NCBI GenBank assembly: GCA_947167435.1
Contig: CAMVIC010000002.1
Span: forward strand, 1-32,157
Direction: 5' to 3'
DNA length: 32,157 nucleotides
Source of the DNA: an uncultured Clostridia bacterium
GTDB taxonomy: Bacteria; Bacillota_A; Clostridia; Oscillospirales; Oscillospiraceae
The notes below the pieces were generated by a model. The model ran no database searches, was not told the origin of the DNA, and saw only the letters and a program-made list of their open reading frames with translations. The translations under genes and the position numbers were made by a program. Positions 25,646 through 32,157 of this stretch are shown in pieces; positions within the stretch are counted from its first letter, which is position 1; each line of letters opens with the position of its first letter.

Positions 25646-25981
25646 AGCGTCACTCCTCCCGCTTCATTCCGTTTTCTCTCATATTACCATAGCGGCAAAA
25701 AAAGAAAAAGGGCCTCCCTTTAAGTTTTGTTTAAGGTTCATCCGATAGAATAATTGCGACGATCCCCGCAGCGGGTTCCCCCATGCCGCCCGGAGATGGC
25801 GAAGGCCGTGCCTTTTCCCCCAAGTCCGAAACGGCCGGCGCCGAGTCAGCATATTCTCTCTCCCACAGCGCGAACCCCCGAGACGGCGTTCCGGGGTTTC
25901 GCGCTGTAGGCACTTTTTTCTTGTAACCCCCGTTTTTTGTCCGGAAAGGTTCAAAAAGCGTTTTTTTATGCGCTGTAGGAT
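25646..25981 (+). other. Structured intergenic region between divergent genes, no ORF recognised
   Basis: More than 300 bp without a credible gene. It holds a strong hairpin at 25865-25907 (ACAGCGCGAA and CCCC against GGGG and TTCGCGCTGT with one bulged T). An outer GTGCCT/AGGCAC pairing (25808-25813 with 25908-25913) closes the unit and is followed by TTTTTT on the plus strand. GGCCGT/ACGGCC and CCCG/CGGG hairpins lie to the left, and a TAGAAT -10-like box at 25746-25751. GCGCTGTAGG occurs twice (25901-25910 and 25970-25979). It may encode a non-coding RNA; strand and identity are unresolved. Confidence 0.4.
25697..25721 (-). terminator. Terminator-like hairpin upstream of sbcD
   Basis: On the minus strand AAAGGG and CCCTTT form a 6-bp stem with a 3-nt loop, followed by TTCTTTTTTT. 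No minus-strand gene lies upstream, so it would end a transcript that begins inside the intergenic region, or attenuate the sbcD leader. Confidence 0.45.
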
Positions 25982-26010
25982 TTGACAAGAGGCGGAAAGA
26001 ATGGTACATT
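25982..26010 (+). promoter_or_regulatory. Promoter of the DUF6273-like surface protein gene
   Basis: A consensus TTGACA -35 box at 25982-25987 and TACATT at 26005-26010 are spaced 17 bp. The start point would be near 26017, about 38 nt before the ATG. One GCGCTGTAGG copy ends 2 bp before the -35 box. Confidence 0.7.
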
Positions 26011-26054
26011 TATATTTGGCTTTTTGCCAAGTTTCACGATGAAGGAGATTCCGA

Positions 26055-27659
26055 ATGAAGAAACGAATCTTTTCATTTTTGCTTTGTCTGCTCCTGCTTT
26101 CCGCGCTGGTCCCCGCCTCCGCCCGCGGGGAGGGGCCCAATACGGTGCAGGCCCGGGACATCGTATATTTCGGGGATTACGATGAGATTCCCGTCACCTG
26201 GGTAGTCCTGGACCCTGCAAATACCAACGTCGGGACCAAGGGCATGTTCCTGCTGTCCGAGTTCGTTCTGGACAACGGCAAGGTCGTATTCAACGACAAC
26301 GGCAAAAAATACTGGCAGGAGAGTACCGCCCAGGCCTGGTGCAAAACCTTCGCAGAGAACGCGTTCAGCGAGCAGGAGCTGGCGCTGATTCCCCGGGTCA
26401 GCAAGACAGAGGACCCCATCCAGCTGTTCAACCTGAGCTGGGGTGACACGGAGCTGGTCGAGGAGCAGGTTTTCTTCCTCTCCGTGCAGGAGATCGCCGA
26501 TTACTTCAACCCCGAGGACAACTACGCGGGACTGAGCACCACCGCCCTCAGCGCCGGCGCCCCCTACTGGTGGCTGCGCACCCCGCATGCCATGCATGAC
26601 GACTATGCCGGTATCGTATACGACGCCAGCATGGTCCATGATCAGATGGTCTACAGCGCCATGGGCGCCCGCCCGGTTATCAACCTGATGACCGAGAACG
26701 TGCTGCTCCTCGAGCCCGCCTCCGATGTGAAGAACGTGGGCAGCGTCGGCCCCATTGAAGCCAACGACGAGCGCACCTGGAAAGTGGTAATCCAGGACAC
26801 AGGCCGGAGCCTGAGTCTGGGCACCTCCGTTCTGGACGGCACGGTCCTCTCCGTGGATTACAGCGACGCCGCCACCGGCCAGAACGAGTATATCTCCCTG
26901 ATGGTCTGCGACGCCCAGGGCAAGGCTGTCCAGTACGGAAAGCTTGCCCGCGCCAACGAGTCCTCCGGCACCGTCAACGTGGACCTGTCCACGCTCACGG
27001 TTCCGGAAGGCGGCGGCATCTATCTGTTCTCCGAACAGGATAACGGCGCCAAGCACAGCAACTACGCAGGCGAGCTGCACCAGGTTGGTGTGCCCCTGAA
27101 CTTCGCCGCGGGAGCCGGTTCCGGCTCCATGGAGCCCATAATGGTCACTCCCGGTTCCTATGCCGTTCTGCCGGAATCCGGCTTCACGCCCCCCGAGTAC
27201 CAGAGCTTTGACCACTGGGAGCTCAACGGCACGCCTCTGGACGGGCAGGTTCTGGTTCAGGGCGAGACAACCGTCACTGCCGTCTATTCCAAGATTCCCG
27301 TCACCGGATTGTCCTTCATCCGCAGCAACTACTCCCTGATTCCCTCCGACCGGGTGGAGATCAAGGCCAGCTTCGAGCCGGACGGCGCCATGGACATGAA
27401 TCTGGAGTGGGAGAGCAGCAACGATCAGGTGGTCAGCGTGCTGAACAACCGGGACGGCAGCTGCACCATCACCGCCCGCCGGGGCGGCGTGGCGGTCATC
27501 ACCGCCACCAGTCCGGAGTACGGCGTCAGCTCCAGCGTCACCGTGGATGTGGTGGAGCAGAACGAGTCCCATGTGCTCCCGCTGCTGATCGGCCTGGGCG
27601 CCCTGGCTCTGCTGCTGATTCTGGGTGTCATCATCCTTCTGGTTCGTCGCCGTCGCTGA
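26055..27659 (+). CDS. Exported surface protein with DUF6273-like, repeat and Ig-like domains, C-terminal anchor
   Basis: 534 residues, start set by AAGGAG at 26042-26047. Residues 1-24 are a signal peptide. Residues about 35-215 resemble DUF6273, with the YWWLRTP motif (171-177) and ARPVINL (205-211), seen in many secreted Clostridia proteins and related to the C-type-lectin/formylglycine-enzyme fold. About 220-345 is a beta-rich stretch without a recognised family. About 345-415 resembles an InlB-type repeat (SFDHWELNG and TTVTAVYSK). About 415-503 is a Big_2-like Ig domain. One membrane helix (about 508-530) and RRRR close the protein, so it is anchored with the bulk outside the cell. Binding to a surface polymer is a guess. 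It has its own promoter and terminator. Confidence 0.88.
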   Translation: MKKRIFSFLLCLLLLSALVPASARGEGPNTVQARDIVYFGDYDEIPVTWVVLDPANTNVGTKGMFLLSEFVLDNGKVVFNDNGKKYWQESTAQAWCKTFAENAFSEQELALIPRVSKTEDPIQLFNLSWGDTELVEEQVFFLSVQEIADYFNPEDNYAGLSTTALSAGAPYWWLRTPHAMHDDYAGIVYDASMVHDQMVYSAMGARPVINLMTENVLLLEPASDVKNVGSVGPIEANDERTWKVVIQDTGRSLSLGTSVLDGTVLSVDYSDAATGQNEYISLMVCDAQGKAVQYGKLARANESSGTVNVDLSTLTVPEGGGIYLFSEQDNGAKHSNYAGELHQVGVPLNFAAGAGSGSMEPIMVTPGSYAVLPESGFTPPEYQSFDHWELNGTPLDGQVLVQGETTVTAVYSKIPVTGLSFIRSNYSLIPSDRVEIKASFEPDGAMDMNLEWESSNDQVVSVLNNRDGSCTITARRGGVAVITATSPEYGVSSSVTVDVVEQNESHVLPLLIGLGALALLLILGVIILLVRRRR

Positions 27660-27680
27660 ATTCCTGTTCAAAACAAGCTT

Positions 27681-27720
27681 ATCCCCGCTGTGCACTTCAA
27701 GGGCACAGCGGGGATTTTTT
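27681..27720 (+). terminator. Intrinsic terminator after the surface protein gene
   Basis: ATCCCCGCTGTGC (27681-27693) and GCACAGCGGGGAT (27703-27715) form a 13-bp stem with a 9-nt loop and end in six Ts. It lies between convergent genes, 30 bp from the stop of the thioredoxin-like gene. Confidence 0.95.
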
Positions 27721-27749
27721 CTGCCTTTATCAGGAATCTGCCGCAGGCA

Positions 27750-29174
27750 TCACGCCCCGCCGGCAGGCGCCACGGCCTCCAGTCCCAGCTGCCCGGCGTA
27801 GGACTGGAACACCTCCAGGAGTCCGGCGGTGTAGGCCGCGTAGTTTTCCGGCGCGTACACATAGTCCTCCCGGTCTGCCTTGAGCGTCAGCATCTGCTCC
27901 AGATAGGCGGTGATGGGTACAAAGTGGCCGATGTCATCCTCCAGCCCTTTGGTGTAGGCCAGCAGGTAGGGCACCTGGAGCTTGTTGACGGTGACGGTCT
28001 CGCCCTCGGCGTTGACATAGGTGATGCTGTTCTCGCTGTCGACGGCGTATTCCGTCTCGATGTTCGGAAAGGCTTCAGAGACCAGCTCCCCGTACAGGGC
28101 GACGAACTCGCTGCTGTTGTCGCGGATGTGCAGGTCCTTCTCATAGCCCCAGAACTTCCGGGCATAGCCGCCGTCCAGCTTGGTGTCAAAGTTGTAGACA
28201 GTCACGTGGTTTGCCACGGCGTAATCGTTGATGAGCTTGATGACCGCCTGGGTGTTGCCGCACCAGCTGCCGCCCAGCAGGATCAGATAACTGCCCTCCT
28301 GCTCCAGCAGCCACCGGAGCTGCTTATAGGTGACGGTCTCGATGTGGATGGGCTCGCCGGGTGCGAAGAGCTCTTCCCCGGACTTCTCGTTGTAGGCAAG
28401 GCGGATATAGTCCCCATCGCTGAAGGTGCTCAGTTCCACGGCACTGACCGCCTCAAAGACGCGCTCGCGCAGGATCTGCTTGTAGGCCGCGACGGCATCC
28501 CCATTTTCCTTCTCGCCGTCCACAAAGTCTTCCCGCACCTTCATCAGCTCCAGGCCAGCCGCAATGGGTGCTGCCTCGCCCTCCTCGCTCACATGGTCCT
28601 TGTTGTACAGGAACAGGAAGGGCACCTGCACCTTCGGCACCGTCACGTCCGTACCGGCCGCGTCGGTATAGGTGAGGGCGGACTCGCTGTCCACGGTGTA
28701 TTCCACAAAGTCGTTCAGGTTGGTGAGATAGCGGGTCACCAGCTCCCCATAGAGATAGTTGTAGAGGCTGCCGCTGATGAGCGCGTCCTTGGAACTTGCG
28801 CCGTTGGTCTCCCGGATATGGCTTGCGCGGCTGCTGCCGTCCAGGCGGAAATCCAGATTGTAGATGGTGTCCACCCCGTACTCCTTGGCCACCTCATTGA
28901 TGTAGCCGATCACCGGCGTGGTGTTGCCGCACCAGCTGCCGCCCAGCAGGATCAGATAGTTTCCCTCCTGCTGGAAGAGATAGACGGCTTCCTCCCAGGT
29001 GAGCGAGCGATAGACGGAATCTGCGTCGTTCAGATAGGCGTAGTCGCTGTTGTAGTAGGCCTTCTGCAGGTCAAGGTTTTCATCGGAGGACCGGAATTCC
29101 CCCTCGGCAAGCGCGGGGACAGACAGGGAGAGCAGCAGCAAAGCGGCTGTGAGGATCGATAAAAAGCGTTTCAT
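27750..29174 (-). CDS. Secreted protein with two monothiol thioredoxin-like domains
   Basis: 474 residues. Residues 1-23 are a signal peptide ending ALA. Two homologous domains follow (about 40-235 and 265-465). Each has LILLGGSWCGNT, the thioredoxin active-site position with a single cysteine (Cys82 and Cys305) in a CGNT motif where classic thioredoxins have CxxC. Each also has a downstream QVP segment (KVQVPFL, KLQVPYL) that fits the cis-proline loop. These appear to be the only cysteines in the mature protein. Monothiol sites suit binding, glutaredoxin-like exchange or mixed disulphides with small thiols rather than oxidation of proteins. Both domains also share WEE/KQLR-type helices and a DSExxxTY strand, so the gene arose by duplication. 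It is the last gene of an operon with a TcyP-like cystine transporter. Start follows AAAGGAAAGGAAG. Function is inference. Confidence 0.82.
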   Translation of the reverse strand: MKRFLSILTAALLLLSLSVPALAEGEFRSSDENLDLQKAYYNSDYAYLNDADSVYRSLTWEEAVYLFQQEGNYLILLGGSWCGNTTPVIGYINEVAKEYGVDTIYNLDFRLDGSSRASHIRETNGASSKDALISGSLYNYLYGELVTRYLTNLNDFVEYTVDSESALTYTDAAGTDVTVPKVQVPFLFLYNKDHVSEEGEAAPIAAGLELMKVREDFVDGEKENGDAVAAYKQILRERVFEAVSAVELSTFSDGDYIRLAYNEKSGEELFAPGEPIHIETVTYKQLRWLLEQEGSYLILLGGSWCGNTQAVIKLINDYAVANHVTVYNFDTKLDGGYARKFWGYEKDLHIRDNSSEFVALYGELVSEAFPNIETEYAVDSENSITYVNAEGETVTVNKLQVPYLLAYTKGLEDDIGHFVPITAYLEQMLTLKADREDYVYAPENYAAYTAGLLEVFQSYAGQLGLEAVAPAGGA

Positions 29175-29204
29175 GTTGAGTCTTCCTTTCCTTTGTTTTA
29201 TGGG

Positions 29205-29708
29205 TTATGGGCAAAGCTCCGGCGCCGCCACAAGCTGCGGCGCGGCCACGACAGGCGGCTGTGCGGCGGCGTCCGGCCCGTATTTGGCCCTGGCCGCCTC
29301 CAGATCCGCATAGTTTTTTACAAGCGGTGCGTCCTCCTCGCTCAGGCAGGAGGCGAAAGCCTCCTCCGCCCGGGCGAGTTTTTCTTCAATGATTTCAGTG
29401 GCTTCCTTGTCCCGGATTGCCAGGTACATGTCCTTGATGGCCAGCTTCACATATTCCACCTTGGCGTCTTTCAAGACCTGCAGCTGCGGGAGTTTTTCCT
29501 CCAGGTGCAGGTTCTCGTCGGCCGCGGCCAGTGCCGCGTCCGCCGCATCCAGGCGGGCTTTCGTCTCGTCGGAGTATTCCACCCGGCCGATGGCTTCGAT
29601 GGCGTCGGTGATCCGCCGGGCCTGCCAGCGCGCGGAGAAATATGCCAGAGCCCCCAGCACCAGCGCCAGGACCAGCAGCAAAAGCAATAGCCGGATCGGT
29701 TTTTTCAT
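29205..29708 (-). CDS. Small membrane-anchored helical protein, unknown function
   Basis: 167 residues. Residues 6-24 are a membrane anchor (RLLLLLLVLALVLGALAYF), and the rest is highly charged and helical. The segment RRITDAIEAIGRVEYSDETK followed by ARLDAADAALAA matches a helical repeat unit common in extracellular proteins of Firmicutes. An Ala/Pro-rich tail follows, with one Cys in the helical part (121) and one near the end (166). It overlaps the symporter gene by 4 bp (ATGA) and lies 30 bp before the thioredoxin-like gene, so it belongs to the same operon. It probably faces outward and may be an accessory part of the transporter or the secreted thiol protein. No function is known to me. 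Confidence 0.75.
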   Translation of the reverse strand: MKKPIRLLLLLLVLALVLGALAYFSARWQARRITDAIEAIGRVEYSDETKARLDAADAALAAADENLHLEEKLPQLQVLKDAKVEYVKLAIKDMYLAIRDKEATEIIEEKLARAEEAFASCLSEEDAPLVKNYADLEAARAKYGPDAAAQPPVVAAPQLVAAPELCP

Positions 29709-31063
29709 CTTTCCGTCCCCTCCTTCTCCCCCAGTCCGCTGCGCTCCGCCACGACCGCGGAGGCGATCGCCGCGCTGGAGACGTTGTCCGTCGTGCGGAT
29801 CATATCCGATATGGTGTTGATCGGGATCATCAGCACCACCGCCCCCACCGGAAGCCCCACCGCACTGAACAGCGCGATGGCCGAGACCACCGCGATCCCC
29901 GGTACGCCGGCGCTGCCCACAGAGAGGAACAGGGTGATTACCGCAAGGCTCAGGTATTCACCAAAACCCCATGGCAACCCGACTGCATGCACATAAAACA
30001 GCGCCAGCAGCACAGGCCACACGCAGGTGCAGCCGGGCATGCCGATGGTGGTTCCCAGCGAGGCGGTGAAGTCCGCCACCTCCCCGGCGACCCCGGCGCC
30101 CTCTTTCAGGCAGCGGATCGTGACGGGCAGGGTCCCCACGCTGGACTGGGTGGTGAAGGCCGTGGCCTGGGCGGGGAAGATCGCGCGGAAAAAGTGCAGC
30201 GGAGAGCGCCGGGCCGCCAGGCGGACCAGCAGTCCGCCCAGCACATAGATGTGCAGCAGGCATACGCCGTAGATCACGCCCACCAGGACCAGCAGCTGCA
30301 GGATGGCCTGCCGGCTTTGGAGCAGTCTGCTGGCGGAGTCTGCAATCAGGCACAGGACCGCATAGGGGGTCAGGTCGATGACCGCCTCCAGAATCCTGAA
30401 CACGATCCGCTTTGCCGCCTCCACCAGGTCGGCAAAGGCTTTCACCTTCTCCTCCCCCTCCTGCCGGGCGATTGCCAGGTAGGCCGCAGCCGCGGCGATA
30501 CCGGTCAGGATAATGGCGGGCACATTGTTAGCCGCCAGGTCCCCCGCCAGATTTTCAGGGAACAGGGCCTCCAGCACCCGGTCAAAGGACTGGGTCAGCC
30601 CCGCATAGGCGGCCACCGTGCCGCTGTCCAGGGAATCCAGCTCCGAGAAAACGGTGCCGGCCTCACTGCCGATGTGCAGCAGCTGCCCGGCCAGGAGGCT
30701 GAGCAGGATGGCCGTCAGGGCCTGGAACAGCAGCCAGAACACCGACTGCAGGGCGATCTTTTTGGCGTTGCCCCGGCCACTGAGACTGATAAAGCCGGAG
30801 ATGATGGAGAGAAAAATCACCGGCGCAACCAGCAGCTTGAGCAGCTTGATATACAGGCGGCCCAGCAGATTCACCCAGATCAGCCAGGCGTTGTTTTCTG
30901 AGGAGAAGATCATGCCGATCCCTACGCCCAGCGCCATCGCCAGCAGGATGACCAGCGTCCAGTTGATGCGCTCAGCCAGCAGATACAGCAGCACAAATGC
31001 AAGCAGGACCAAGTCAAGCGCCAGAAATGGCATCCAGTGGACCGACAGCAAAACATTCATCAT
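29705..31063 (-). CDS. TcyP-like cystine symporter (DAACS family)
   Basis: 452 residues of the dicarboxylate/amino acid:cation symporter fold. Features are LYIKLLKLLVAPVIFLSIIS (70-89), the AFTTQSSVGTLP re-entrant loop (302-313) in place of the SSSA type, and ASLGTTIGMPGCTC near 334-347. From memory the order and the IDLTPYAVLCLIA and NGC-like GMPGC segments follow B. subtilis TcyP more than glutamate (GltP) or C4-dicarboxylate (DctA) members. A cystine role is therefore favoured, and the Cys-rich leader upstream supports this. Two tandem ATGs (31063, 31060) follow AAAGGA at 31079-31074. It heads a three-gene operon with a helical anchor protein and a secreted monothiol thioredoxin-like protein. 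Family is certain; cystine as substrate is inference. Confidence 0.85.
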   Translation of the reverse strand: MMNVLLSVHWMPFLALDLVLLAFVLLYLLAERINWTLVILLAMALGVGIGMIFSSENNAWLIWVNLLGRLYIKLLKLLVAPVIFLSIISGFISLSGRGNAKKIALQSVFWLLFQALTAILLSLLAGQLLHIGSEAGTVFSELDSLDSGTVAAYAGLTQSFDRVLEALFPENLAGDLAANNVPAIILTGIAAAAAYLAIARQEGEEKVKAFADLVEAAKRIVFRILEAVIDLTPYAVLCLIADSASRLLQSRQAILQLLVLVGVIYGVCLLHIYVLGGLLVRLAARRSPLHFFRAIFPAQATAFTTQSSVGTLPVTIRCLKEGAGVAGEVADFTASLGTTIGMPGCTCVWPVLLALFYVHAVGLPWGFGEYLSLAVITLFLSVGSAGVPGIAVVSAIALFSAVGLPVGAVVLMIPINTISDMIRTTDNVSSAAIASAVVAERSGLGEKEGTER

Positions 31064-31083
31064 TTCATCTTCTTCCTTTCCGA

Positions 31084-31210
31084 TGATTCCGCTCTACAAT
31101 CAGGCGCGTTGATTTGTCTGCTTGAAGGATTGCATATGCCGAGACGACATCGCTCCGCGCCTGGCAGCCCTGCGGCAAACAGAAAACGATCCATAATATC
31201 ACCTGCAAAA
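31084..31210 (-). other. Spacer between attenuator and symporter gene
   Basis: About 125 nt of untranslated sequence lies between the leader terminator and the ribosome binding site of the symporter gene. An open frame beginning ATGGATCGT crosses it, but it has no ribosome binding site and no family features, so nothing is called. Confidence 0.4.
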
Positions 31211-31242
31211 CAAAAATCCGGGGAGCCCCGCGGGCTCCCCGG
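31211..31242 (-). terminator. Intrinsic terminator of the Cys-rich leader (attenuator)
   Basis: On the minus strand CCGGGGAGCCC (31242-31232) and GGGCTCCCCGG (31228-31218) form a perfect 11-bp GC-rich stem with a 3-nt loop, followed by ATTTTTGTTTTG. It lies 25 nt after the leader stop codon and 155 nt before the symporter start. CTCCC at 31264-31260 can pair with GGGAG at 31239-31235, the 5' arm of this terminator, giving a short competing antiterminator stem. Confidence 0.85.
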
Positions 31243-31267
31243 TCCTGCACAAGTACGGTGGGAGAAC

Positions 31268-31348
31268 TCAAACGGGCACGGCAAAGCGCGTGTGCATATC
31301 ACAGCACACGTCACAACACACCATGCAGCTGAAGCTTGCCTTACGCAT
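31268..31348 (-). CDS. Cysteine-rich 26-residue leader peptide (candidate attenuation leader)
   Basis: ATG at 31348-31346 follows AAAGGAG (31364-31358) with a 9-nt spacer and runs to TGA at 31270-31268, 26 codons in all. Five codons are Cys (residues 8, 11, 12, 15 and 16), in the core SCMVCCDVCCD; the tail is a normal mix ending in Pro-Val. A consensus promoter lies upstream and an intrinsic terminator 25 nt downstream, ahead of a TcyP-like cystine symporter. This is the layout of amino-acid attenuators such as trpL or hisL, with Cys as the sensed residue. A hairpin CGTGTGC/GCACACG (31310-31304 with 31295-31289) covers codons for residues 13-15. When Cys-tRNA is plentiful, a ribosome reaching the stop would cover CTCCC at 31264-31260 and let the terminator form. 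Stalling at the Cys codons would free it. A short secreted metal-binding peptide is less likely, as there is no signal sequence. Confidence 0.75.
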   Translation of the reverse strand: MRKASFSCMVCCDVCCDMHTRFAVPV

Positions 31349-31392
31349 TGACCCGTTCTCCTTTAACCCATTTTTCCCATCGGGATAGTATG

Positions 31393-31421
31393 TTTATACT
31401 ACAGACTTCTCCCTTTGTCAA
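31393..31421 (-). promoter_or_regulatory. Consensus promoter of the leader and cystine operon
   Basis: On the minus strand TTGACA (31421-31416) and TATAAA (31398-31393) are spaced exactly 17 bp. A palindrome TAGTAT-gttt-ATACTA (31386-31401, plus-strand reading) covers the -10 box and could bind a repressor. The start point would be near 31386, about 22 nt before the leader ribosome binding site. Confidence 0.85.
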
Positions 31422-31538
31422 GTCTTTTTTCATTCGCTCGGGCACTGCTGCCGGGCGGTCCCTCTCAGCCCCGCAAAGCCTGTCCCATATCCCGTTCGCC
31501 CTGCAAACACTTCCACCGTATCTGACGGAAGAACGGTA
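31422..31538 (-). other. Gap between nitrilase-like gene and leader promoter
   Basis: No gene is seen. A short ACCGT/ACGGT hairpin lies near 31516-31538 just after the nitrilase-like stop, without a T tract, so some transcripts from that gene may run into the leader region. Confidence 0.4.
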
Positions 31539-32157
31539 TTATTCATAACAGTCCGGCCGGCGAAGCTGGGTATAGGGCTTCGCGTCCCTGATCTCGCGGG
31601 CGCGGGACAGGTCCAGCTGGCACAGCAGCAGCGTCTCCTCCGCCCCGGCCAGCGCCAGGGTCGACCCGTCCGGCCCGCAGACCAGGGACTCCCCGGAAAA
31701 GTACATGCCGTCCTCCTGCCCAACCCGGTTGCACATAGCGGAAAAAACGCTGTTTTGAAAGGCCTGGATCTTAATCTCCCACTGAAACAGCGCTGAAGGC
31801 TCCGCGCTGGTGTTGGCCGTTGGGATCAGAATCAGCTCCGCGCCCCGCAAGGCCTCGGTGCGAATGCTCTCCGGGTAGTGCCGGTCGAAACACACCACGA
31901 TCCCGATCTTCCCCAGCTCGGTGTCAAACACGGAAAAGCCCTCCTCCGACGGGGTGTAGTAGTCCTGCTCATAAAGGCAGGGGCACTGGGCGATATGCAC
32001 CATCTTCTGCCGCCCGACAATCTGGCCCTCCCGGTCAATGAGAAGGCTGGTGTCATATGCCTTTCCGCCATAGCGGAGATAGAGATTCGGCGCGGCATAG
32101 ATCCGGGCCTCCCGGCAGGCTTCCCGGATCGCCCGGACCGCCGTGTCCTCTTCTCCC
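31539..32157 (-). CDS. Carbon-nitrogen hydrolase (nitrilase superfamily), 5' partial
   Basis: The frame stays open to the right edge of the window (first full codon ends at 32156), so the start and the catalytic Glu lie beyond it. The visible part has YDTSLLIDREGQIVGRQKMVH with the catalytic Lys (codon 32006-32004). IGIVVCFDRHYPE follows with the nucleophile Cys (codon 31892-31890), and then LILIPTANTS. Together these are the Lys and Cys of the Glu-Lys-Cys triad of amidases such as N-carbamoylputrescine amidase or omega-amidase. About 206 codons are present, roughly two thirds of the family length. The substrate cannot be assigned. It is upstream of, and in the same direction as, the cystine operon but has no clear terminator before that operon's promoter. 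Confidence 0.9.
   Translation of the reverse strand, partial: GEEDTAVRAIREACREARIYAAPNLYLRYGGKAYDTSLLIDREGQIVGRQKMVHIAQCPCLYEQDYYTPSEEGFSVFDTELGKIGIVVCFDRHYPESIRTEALRGAELILIPTANTSAEPSALFQWEIKIQAFQNSVFSAMCNRVGQEDGMYFSGESLVCGPDGSTLALAGAEETLLLCQLDLSRAREIRDAKPYTQLRRPDCYE

Noticed and set aside
25758..25920. 6S RNA, SRP RNA or a riboswitch in the structured intergenic region
   Set aside because: The SRP GGAAGGAAGCAGCC-type loop is absent and I could not match conserved 6S or known riboswitch motifs, so no identity is claimed.
25731..26009. 92-codon minus-strand frame in the intergenic region before the surface protein gene
   Set aside because: No ribosome binding site, no family resemblance, and it runs through the strong hairpin and the promoter.
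31060..31314. 84-codon minus-strand frame overlapping the Cys-rich leader terminator
   Set aside because: It crosses the terminator hairpin, lacks a ribosome binding site and is out of frame with the well-placed 26-codon leader.

Overview
The window is about 32 kb of GC-rich DNA (most genes look near 60% G+C) from what is probably an anaerobic Gram-positive of class Clostridia, Oscillospiraceae-like. The signs are strong AAAGGAGG-type ribosome binding sites, sigma-A type promoters with 16-17 bp spacers, an AGCS symporter, an exported DUF6273-like protein, a TRAP transporter, and two-subunit transketolase. The organism call is inference. I see no tRNA, rRNA, CRISPR array, phage gene or transposase.

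Left part, 1-7237 (+): the end of a GH2 glycosidase, an alanine/glycine:cation symporter, an exported protein with an internal duplication, a YjhG-like sugar-acid dehydratase of the IlvD/Edd family, and an AEC transporter gene broken by one in-frame stop codon.

Centre, 7482-20417: an organic-acid utilisation block. A dctPQM TRAP transporter is followed by a convergent PrpR-like regulator whose AAA+ domain has lost the sigma-54 contact loop and the Walker B acids. Divergent from the regulator runs a (+) series: class III CoA-transferase, HMG-CoA-lyase-family enzyme, LarA-type nickel racemase, malic enzyme, split transketolase, and two STM3117-like VOC proteins. Several intergenic hairpins subdivide this series and probably set relative expression. 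Uptake, racemisation, CoA activation, C-C cleavage and oxidative decarboxylation of a hydroxy acid fit together, but the substrate cannot be read from the sequence.

Right part: sbcD-sbcC-tcdA on the minus strand, a structured intergenic region of unknown nature, and an exported DUF6273/Ig-like surface protein. Last is a three-gene minus-strand operon: a TcyP-like cystine symporter, a small membrane-anchored helical protein, and a secreted protein with two monothiol thioredoxin-like domains. Upstream of it lies the most interesting element of the window. A consensus promoter drives a 26-codon ORF with five cysteine codons, which is followed by an intrinsic terminator. This looks like a cysteine-sensing transcription attenuator for a cystine/thiol operon. 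A partial nitrilase-family gene runs off the right end.
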